DNA of 64,000 bases, taken from positions 18,250,001 to 18,314,000 of the forward strand of contig NC_134373.1 in assembly GCF_035582795.1 (NCBI RefSeq), in the 5' to 3' direction. Shown piece after piece: positions 25,937-35,700 of the stretch (position 1 is its first letter; every line of letters begins with the position of its first letter). The position numbers and the translations under genes were made by a program. A model generated the notes under the pieces. The model saw nothing but the letters and a program-made list of their open reading frames with translations. It was not told the DNA's origin and ran no database searches. The DNA comes from Mycteria americana. Taxonomy: Eukaryota > Chordata > Aves > Ciconiiformes > Ciconiidae.

Positions 25937-28900
25937 TTTGGTGGTGGTGGTATTTAAATAGAACTACTAGGTTGCAACGAAGAGATTAATCGGAATTCCA
26001 CAATACATTCTTCTGAAAGATACCAAATTCTTTCCTTCCTCTTCTATTTTTGAGTGATATAATTTACACAACAGGCATCAGACAATTGCAGAGAGCTTCA
26101 CACAAAATACTCAAAGCAATGCAAAAACCTGAGTAGAGGAGCACAAGCTGGTCAACCCCAAGAACATTAAGATAGTGTCTGCTTTTAGCAACTGCCTAGA
26201 AGTAGACACTGTAGTTGTCTTCTCAAGCCTACACCGACTCAAAGCAAGATGGTTTAAAGTGATTATTTCAACCATTAATACTTACTTAGCATAAGAGGGG
26301 AGAATCTCACTCCCAAAAAAAACCCAAACAAAACTTACATTAGAACATAAAGTAGTTAAGAGAACCATATTGGTCTGTATTTCCATCATTTCTCTGCTAC
26401 TTTTAACTAGTCATATAAACAACTGAATTTTCATTGACTTGTAGGAGAGCCAGAGCCTGCAAAATTCATTACATGGATTAGTTTAGAATATTAATACACA
26501 TGTATTCAAATTCTCCTGATAAACAAAGGTTGTTGTAAGATAATAGAATGTTCTTATGATCAGAAGTTTACATTGCAAGAGCATTATCAGTAGCATACCA
26601 TTACCATAAAACATTTTTTTAAGAAACAATTTTGTAAATTATATTTTAAAAGATTATTTACGTAAGAAAAATATTATTGTGGAAAAAACTTCAAAAAGTC
26701 AGATAAAAGCTGTGTTGAAATGATAAATATTTAAATTGAATTAGTCAATTAAATTTATTTTCTTATAGATTATATTGAATTCACAGATCTTATCATGGAC
26801 TTTAATCAGAGAACCTTGCATAGAAAGGACTATTGCAGAAATCCAGTCATCGTGTTAGAGATCAAAGGCAAGCCATACAACAGGACTTTAGAAAGGATTT
26901 TTTTTTTTTAAGAGGCAATGACTTCTCCTTAAGTGAAAACTCACTGAAGTTTTAGCTTAAGACTACTTCCTCCAGCTAAAATTCAAAAAGAACAAAAGTT
27001 AATATTCTCACATCCTAAAAAAAAAAAAAAATTAGTACTATTTCAGAGGTAGAGAGAATTCCATCCCCTTTCACATGCACAATTTAAAGCTTTAATTGAA
27101 AGCAAAATATAAGCCTCTATACTACTGCAAAACTTGTTTGTCAGTCAGTCCAGAGTCACACAGTGATAAGCTTGATTTAAATGGGCAAGCCCTTTTAAAG
27201 AGGAGCACAGATGGAATCTTTCTTTTTATATATCATTTTGTTTGAATTCGAGAACCTGGCTAATGGACAAAAAGAGAGCCAGTAATTTTGTCTGTCTGTC
27301 CTAAGAAGAGATAGATGCTAAGACAACCTGCTAAGAGACTCAGAATCAGGAACATGACGTACAGGATGTAACAAGATGTAACACAGTAAATTTAGAAAGC
27401 TCTTCTACCTGTGTTATTGCGCGGACACAGCAGATGAAAGGCAGAGGGGAAGTACTCAGCAGTCATTTGCACCAGAATTACAGGTAATCTGTCCAAGACA
27501 GATTTAGGTGTCCGTCTTTGAACAAACTAAACCTAGTACTCTTTATTATTTGAAAATTTACAGAAATGCAAAAACCTAGGAGAGGACAAAGAGCTCTGCT
27601 GTAATTTTGCATGTGTAAAAACATTATTCTTCAAATATGACCTTATTTCTCCAGTTTTCTAATTAGGTAGAATGGCACAACAGCAAATGTGTATGTCTTA
27701 CCCTCACCTTATAAGGGAGTTCAGGTTTCTAAGTAGTCAATAATAGGTATATATTAGAATTTTTGAACATAGTTTGAAATATGAAGTCAGTTTTAGCCTT
27801 TTGAAAATCCCATTTGGTGACGAGCTTCACCGTTTGTCAGCTGGAGACCTTAAAGAATCTTCTCAAAAATCACACTGGAAAAATGTGTGCTTGTGTATGT
27901 GTGCACATGTGTGTTTGTGATTAAAAAAAATCAGTTTTAGATTGACAATCAGAAGAGAACCTCCCAGTCTTCTCACTCTTATCTTTCTTCAAAACAAAGA
28001 AAGAAAAGGTAAGGACAAATCATCTGTCTAATGTTGGATGCATATCATATCTACACTTTTCTAGTAAAAAGTAGTCAAGGCAGACCTGGTATTACATTAC
28101 ACTTTACATCATAGTTTTTCCTGTAGTGACCAAGAGGCTGGCCTTTTATTATTGGAAGTAAGCGTCACATTAAAAACAAACAAAACCTTTGTACAAAGAT
28201 AAGAGCATGGGTACAAGTTACTTAAAATTACATTCACTAGAGCTGCTGATGAGAAGTTTCAAATGAGTTTTAGCTATAATTCAATGCAGCAAAGAATGCT
28301 AGAAATCCATTTTTTTAAAAAGCAAGTTGTGTATAAAGACTAAGGTCACCTTTAGTAACTGCTGCTTATCAAAAGAACAACATGAAAGTCCTCAGGAAAA
28401 AAAGAGGAAAAGAACACTGTGGGCAAAATCTTTTTTGGTCTTCACAACTCCCGGGTCACAAAGAGTATCTACACAAAGACAGGTACAAGGAGTGAAGCTT
28501 AGAAGTAAAATATTGATGCGAAGAGAGTCAGGATTTCATGTGAAGTTTTCTGAATGAGTTAAAGCAAAATTGCATGTCCCCTATAAAGATAATATGGCTA
28601 CTGAAATTATTTGGAAGCTACAGTAATATTTGGGAGTTATTTTGTAGAAGACAAGGCTTAGCCTTTCCTCCCCCAACTATATTTCTCTTTTGGTAAGAGT
28701 CCTAATATTAAAAAAAATTAAAATAAAATTTAAAAATTATATCATTCGTATCAAACCAATGTTTTAAAAGGACAAATGAGTTTTGGTCCCTGAAGTCTAT
28801 AAAACCTCTCTAGGAGCTTAGCCAGCTTTCATAGGCCATAAGCATCAACCAATACATTCTCAAACTAATAATCTTAAACATACACCTCAATCCCACCACA

Positions 28901-29030
28901 ACAGGCTCTGCAATATTTTCTTTACTATCACACATTCCAGCTACACCTGATTTCTGAGAGTCCAGATGACCCAAATATCCCAAACCTTTGGTTTCACCTG
29001 GCAACCTTCCCTGTCCTTCCCATGTCCTTT

Positions 29031-29036
29031 TTTATT
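29031..29036 (-). terminator. distal candidate RBM45 poly(A) signal
   Basis: TTTATT on the plus strand gives AATAAA on the RBM45 strand, about 480 bases beyond the stop codon. It would be used only if the nearer signal at 29155-29160 is bypassed. Confidence 0.35.
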
Positions 29037-29154
29037 TACCCCTTCCCTCCTCTGCCCTTCAAGGACTAAACTCTGCATCTTTATGCAACACCATTGTGAG
29101 GCCATGTGTTTTTAATGAAAGAAAGACACACACAAGCTGATCTCAGTTCCATTG

Positions 29155-29160
29155 TTTATT
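29155..29160 (-). terminator. RBM45: proximal RBM45 poly(A) signal
   Basis: This is the first canonical AATAAA on the minus strand downstream of the RBM45 stop codon that I find, about 350 bases after it. It would end a short 3' UTR covering roughly 29512 to 29135, which is AT-rich and otherwise featureless apart from a TA/CA tract. Confidence 0.55.
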
Positions 29161-29298
29161 TTTGCATACTCTTTTCAATGTTAACTGATACTCTTATGTA
29201 CATCAAGTGAATATTTCTATGAACATCCAGATTGTTGTTAATCAACTGGTTCATATTTGTTCAAAAACTATAAAAATAGATTTTTACTAAAATAAAGT

Positions 29299-29370
29299 GT
29301 ATGTGTGCATATATAAGCATACACACACCCATATATACATATATATGTATACACACACATATATCACAAA
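29299..29370. repeat. TA/CA-rich simple repeat
   Basis: Alternating purine-pyrimidine sequence made of ATATAT, ACACAC and GTGTGC blocks. It lies inside the predicted RBM45 3' UTR. Confidence 0.7.
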
Positions 29371-29512
29371 TTAAATTTCAAGTTGTTAGCTAAAAATAGA
29401 TTTAAAGTTTATCATTGCATGTTCATATCTAACTTTAAAATACTTTGCCTATTGCTATTTCAAGTAGTTGAACTTCAGTTTAAGTAACAGCTCAGACTGG
29501 GTACTCACCTGC

Positions 29513-29705
29513 TCAGTAAGTTCTCTGACGTTTGTTAGATTCTTCTGTAGGTGAGTCTGCCAACCTTACTTTAAGCCTGACACCGTTCACAATCTTGCCA
29601 TGTAACGCAGTTATGGCATCACTGGCACTTGCTCTGTCTGCAAATTTTGCATAGCCCACATTTTTTCCAGCCACAAGGTAAACTTTTATCAAGTGTCCAA
29701 AACGA
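29513..29705 (-). CDS. RBM45: RBM45 exon 9 (terminal)
   Basis: Encodes [12 protein letters not shown], the RNP1-like KNVGYAKF and the C-terminal ESNKRQRTY, then TGA at 29515-29513. It is preceded by an unusually long pyrimidine tract (29708-29766 as purines on the plus strand). Confidence 0.95.
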
Positions 29706-32700
29706 CTGGGGGGGAGAAGGGGGGGTGAAGAAAAAAAAAAAAAGGAAAAAAAAAAAAAAAAAAGAATTTACAGGTTTTGCTGCCATATAGATACCTATTA
29801 CCCAATCTGAAGTATATATGATTTGGTAGCTGCAAAAATTACATTCTCATATGTATGCTATAATTTTTTGTGCTGCCCTCTTCCAAAACTCCCAATTTTC
29901 ATATTCCCTTCTCTAGAATTCCAGGCAGGAATAGAAATAAAACCAAAAGTTCATAGGCAATGTTTTCTATGGAATATTACAATAGAACTGCAAGCACCAG
30001 TGATTTATCTCTTATTTAAAAGAATATGTAAAGCTAGTCAATACCATAGTCCCCAAACACTAAATGGCACTCAAAAAAACCCCACAAAAACAAAACAACA
30101 AAACCCCCAAACAAACCAAAAAGTACACACACACGCAGACCAGCAGGTAATTCAGAGGCTAAACTTGCATCTCACTTAAATGAACCTGCTCAGTTGTGAT
30201 TCACCTTTGAAAAGGTCTCACTGAAATGACTTAGAAAGCAAGCGCTAAAGCTTTACAGAAAAACCCAGATTTCCAAGTCCTCAGGATATTCCTAGACAGT
30301 TCCTTAAAAAACATTTTAAATAAATAAATAATAATTAAAAAAAAAAGTCTGCTTGCTTCATACTGAAGTTATACAAGTGTCAAGACCAGGGTGTATAGCC
30401 TTTTTCTTCTCTAGCACCTGATTAAGAAAATCCAGTACATCAAATAGGTACAGTTTTAAATTCCACACAAGTGCATACTGTTTCTTTTCCTCTCCTGGTG
30501 CTTTGAAAATATTTTGGCTTTCCAAAGATTTATTGCAAATGCCAGCTATTAGAAAAGGGAAATGTCTTTTTTTTCAAGAGTATACTAAAAATAAATACTA
30601 TAAAATACTATAAAAGAATAGCTGAACTATAGATTGTTTTAAAGATGGCAAAAATTGTCTCTCATGTCCTTGTTCCTCATAGGGACGTAGTGTGAAAGGA
30701 CGGTTGAAATACTGTCAATAAGATGCAAATCATCAAAATGTCTCAAGATATATCAGAAAAACAACTTCCTGTACTTACTCTCTTAAGTTACTGTGGAAAT
30801 GTATCCAAATACTTAAATTCCTAATAGAAATATGTACAAGAAAATGCCAAATAAATCAGGCTATAAGAACCAGAAGTACCACATTTTTTGGTTAAAAAAT
30901 GTTAAGAGACTAGACATTTTACTACAGATTATGTTAATCAATAATAAAGTTGCTGTACTGATGACATTGCATCTATGCTTCAAGGTGAATTCCACTACAC
31001 TCTTTTTTCAAAAAGCAACTGTTACCTATTGATCACTTACTACTTATTGATCACTGTGCACTGTCTTTTCTGGAAAGAGTTTTCATGATGACTATCGTTT
31101 TTCATTTTCAACATTTATTTTAAATACTTCATGGTTATTTTTTTGGTTAGAGAACACTTATTTGTAAATGGAGTCTTACCAGAACACATCCTCCAATACA
31201 TTTACAGGTAAAGGATGGGGATGAAAAAGTATGAAAAGCCTTTCCTTCACAGAAGTGTCAGGTGGAACTTTTTTTTTGTGTGGTGGAAGTATGGCATCTG
31301 TTTGGGGCTGAAGTAACTGTGAGCCAGAAGTTCCTCCAAATGCCTGCTGAAACAGGGGAAAAAAATGCAAGTATAAATTAACCAATGGGGGCGAAAAAAT
31401 AAGTTTACCTTATTTACATTTTTTGTTCCTATCACAGGACATAAACAGGCTTTACCAGTTCTCATCTTAATTAATTTACTTTGGTTATTTCATTAAATTG
31501 GACAATAAATCCAAGTAAGGTCAGACACCTTTGCAGGGAATAAAAATGTACAAACCAACCAGAGGTACATCTTAAAAATGTAGTATCCAAAACACTTACA
31601 GAAGGAAGTGAGCAGTGTTCTTTACTGACATATCTGAAGTTTCTTACAACAATTCAGAAGAATATTAATAGTATCCATTATATTAACTTACAGGAGGCGT
31701 CCTATACTGCTGAACAATTGCGTTGTTATTCCGCAACACTGATGACACATGTGCTGTTACCAGCTGTGTTGCCATTTTTCTGATGAGGCTGCAAGCAGAA
31801 GTGATAATAAACTAGTTTAAAGAAAGTTCTAAGTTACAGTAATCTTAAATTCAGCAAGAGAAAATAAGTTTTAATGCACATCTGAAAGTATCTCTGGAAA
31901 TCTGTAAATTCAGGTAAATAACGAAAATCAAGTCAGGCTTTCGTGACACTCTGGACATGATCTGGAAGTAGGCATGCTAGCTGCAACTCACTGATAACAC
32001 TCATACATTTCTACACAGAGATACAAAACTCTTCTTTGCTTTTTTTTAAATACTCTAGGAGAAAAAAAAATTTAAAATTAAGTCTATAGAGCCCACTACA
32101 TTTTGTGAAACGTGCCTAAAAGGCAGAAGGGACAGAAAATGTCACCTGTTTCAATAACAGGCACAGAGATTCAATTCAGAACTCAGAATATTATCACAGA
32201 AAGTTTACCTCCAGCTCTCATTTTGCAGTAATTTTTCTTTGTTCTATTGTGAAATAAGAAAAAGCAGTTGCACTTTTTGCATAGATTCACAGCCTGCGTT
32301 GTAGGACCATGAAATAGTAGGAATTATTGAAGAATGAAATAAATTGTTTGCAAGAAGGGTGGTTGCAATTAATTTTTTTTTTTTTTTAGTTTAGATCAGG
32401 CATGCACTTCTGAAGCGAATCCCCCCATTGTCCCTCCTTATTGTCCTTGTTCATACCACAGAACAGGTTTGACATGAACTAGATTCCTTTAGGATGAAAC
32501 TCAGCCAAAATATTCAGTGCAGGAGTGTACCTAAGCCGCTCCAACTTGTAATGGGCATTCAAATCACAGGAACGGATTAGAGATGGTCAAAGTAAAACCT
32601 GACGATCCCCATACAGTGGGGATATCAGATCCTCAGCACCCAACAGTTTTACTCTACATATGTGCTTCACAAGGCTGCTATTTGCAGTACTGCAAACACA

Positions 32701-35700
32701 ACCAAGAGATCAAACAGATAAATCTGTTTTTAATACAAAAACCTCATCAAAAAGACATTCCAGCCTTGTTACATATTACAGAGACATTTACAAAGATTCT
32801 TGCCAAATCCAAGATTTTCCAATGTATCTTAAGAATATATATTTTAATCTTTTCTTTATCAAAGACTAGTAAGTTTCAAAAGGCTTATTCTAAACCATTC
32901 AAAAAAACCCACACCCAACACACTTAAATTTCACAAAATACTATCTACAAGTATGAAACAAGATCACAGTGACATTGCTGTTACTTCTTATGTTAAAAAT
33001 ATTTTTATTTATTTTAAATTTTGCTCTCCAGAACACAACTTAAAACCTTCTATCTCTATGTATTGGTACTTACTCTGAGCTATCACTCCCATCTTCGAGG
33101 AAAATGACAGTTAATCGATTTCCAGGAGGATACTCAAAACCGTGTAATTTATACTTGGCATATATAGCTGACGCAGCAGTACTGTACTGAATCACAGCGT
33201 ACCCTACAAATACAGTGCACACAGTTTCAGTATGATATGGGTAAATCCTAAGAACAAACTACACTCCTATAAAGCTATATGATTAAACTGCACATTACTC
33301 ATGGATAATATAAAATTCTTAAGTCTTTTTACCACACATTATGTTACTTAATAGCAACATCAGTAGTATTTGTGAAGAAAACTTCAGTGGAATTAACTAG
33401 TGACTGATCAGCTATATTTATGCTAACTTGAAAAGCTGGTAATAAAGCAACACAAGTGAAAACATGTCTTCTTCTCTAACCCTGAATTAGAAACAAACAC
33501 ATATACAGTTTCATTTTAAAATGTAGTTAGCCCATCAACAGTGAATCTCAAGTACTGTAAAGTTACATTTTAACTCTCTGTACCATTTCTATTTCAAGCT
33601 TCTTGGAGAAGAGACCTCTTCCACATTTTTCTCAGCAACAGCAAAACAAGAAGACTGAAACCAAAATGACCCTTCCAATACGAAACATGATTTGTTTTGG
33701 AATAATTTAATCCAGTTTACTCATGTCAGTTTCTACACACAGACACACCACCACCACCACCCTCATTTCAAGATGAAAACTCAAAAGATCTTTTTAGAGA
33801 AGATTTAAACTAGATGTCTAATAATTTTTGAAACTTTTTCTCCGTTTATTCTGCCCAAAACTATTAACTTAATTTGACCAAAAAACACTTCTCATGGTTT
33901 TGATTCTGTCCTTCTTGAAATTCTATTATCTGAAAATAAAGGTATTTAAGGCTATCTGTAAACAGGGGTTCAAACAAAACTGAATTCTTGGGTTCATGCA
34001 TCAGTGATAGCAGCAACCATTGATACATAAAACATTAATTCTTTCCAACAAGTGTACTGTATTTTGCAATACAATGAATTGCAGTACAATTAAAAGGTAT
34101 CCCCTTCATAGAAAGAAGAAGAAGAAAAAAAAAATCTTTTTGTACTTTTACTTACCACTATTGGTATGAGGATCTCGCTGAACATCACAATATTCCAGTC
34201 CTGGGACTAGGTCAAAGAGGGCGAACAGCTGCTCTTGGATAAAGGGAAGCCGCGATACCACTGACAGACGTTTGGAGACTGACTCTTGAATTCTGCTCTC
34301 ATTTTTTTCAAAACTACAAAACTCTGGCTGCCCACCTCAAGAATCAACATAAAAATAAATAAATCGAGTCGTCACACTAGCATGCCTTCATTTCATACAT
34401 ATTTTTCATTGAACTTTTAAAAGTAATCTAAGTCAATTATATACTAAAGGTAACACATTTATTTCACCAATGCAGGTCACAAAATAATCGACCAACTAGA
34501 GCAAAGCAAGCCATAAAAATATAGAAACAAAATGCCTGGCTTGTTTCTAACTCCAACATCCAATCTACTATTGAAGTGTTGACCTATGCCTCTGTTAGCT
34601 TCCCTTCTTCCAAACTGCATTCTTACCTTGTGACCATGCTCAAGGCTAGAAATCGTTTTTCGTATAAAAAGCTGTGACTTACAAAACGGAAGTGTATTTC
34701 CTCTTGGTTCTTGCCTCGTGTTATTATTATAATAATCGTGTTCAAAAGACTCAGATGACTTATTTTTCGGTTCAGCCAAAATGGCCCTGTAGCCTGAAAG
34801 AAACAACCACACATAAAGCAACACCTCAGCATACCTGAATTATCTGACCAGATCTGCATTCTCCAAGTACTGTATTTAGAAACACACTATTCAGAAAACC
34901 CAGTAAGTGCTGGCTTTAGGAAAATAACTAATCTATAACTCTTGAAGTCTGCCATAATAATTGTGTGAAAGTTAACTTCCACATAGAACTACTCCTAGTT
35001 AGCACAAGTTAAGCACAATAGAGCCTACTTGCTGTGAGGGTGACTGAACACTTGCCCAGAGAGGTTGCAGAGTCTCCATTCTTGGAGATATTGAAAAGCC
35101 GTCTGGACACGGTCCTGGGCAACCACAGTGCCCAGGTGACCCTGCTTGAGCAGAGAGGTTGGGCAAGATGACCTCCAGAGGTCCCTTCCAACTTCAACCA
35201 TTCTGTTGATACTCAGCAGGATTCAGAGACACTCCAGAGGCAGTTACCTGAACTTCCATGCTATAACAGCAGTTTATGTATGTTTTGCACTGATCTAGGT
35301 TTTGCTTTTATGAAAGAAATAGGTATTACTCTCAGGCTATCCAACTAATTTCATTTTAACTTCACAGCAAAAAGGAAATAAAATTTAACTGCTATGTAAT
35401 CTCAGACTCATATTCCTATGCAAGAATTGTCACAAATATAATTTTTGTAGAACCACTTATGATAGATATGATGTAGATCCACCATGTATATTACTGGATA
35501 AAAAAGAAAAAAAAAACAAACCTCACACAAGAACAACAAAAAAACAACCACACCCACACACCAAGTTGTTTCATATTTGTGATTAAGCGAACATTGAACA
35601 GGAGGTTGGACTGGAAGGCTCCTGTTAGGTTTGCCCAAAAGCCTTTCTTCTCCTGGATGAGCAAGCCCAGTTCCCTCCACCTCTCCTCATAAGTCATGTG

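Larger units (their letters stand above)
12131..29134. other. intergenic, no gene recognised
   Basis: About 17 kb between the orphan CpG island and the RBM45 3' end. The predicted reading frames are short, lack recognisable domains and are not arranged as exons. Contents I can support are a near-perfect hairpin at 16.9 kb, an AACC tract at 22.26 kb, a 17-base C run at 23.13 kb, a strongly G-rich tract at 25.87 kb and several A/T runs. GC-richer islets at about 18.35-18.70, 19.74-19.83 and 23.4-23.7 kb have no assignable function. Confidence 0.6.

Noticed and set aside
28810-29004. Minus-strand frame with GETKGLGYLGHL, resembling the RNP1 region of RBM45 RRM2 ([12 protein letters not shown])
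   Set aside because: Similarity stops after about ten residues, the rest is unlike any RRM, and there is no flanking homology to suggest an exon duplication; taken as chance.
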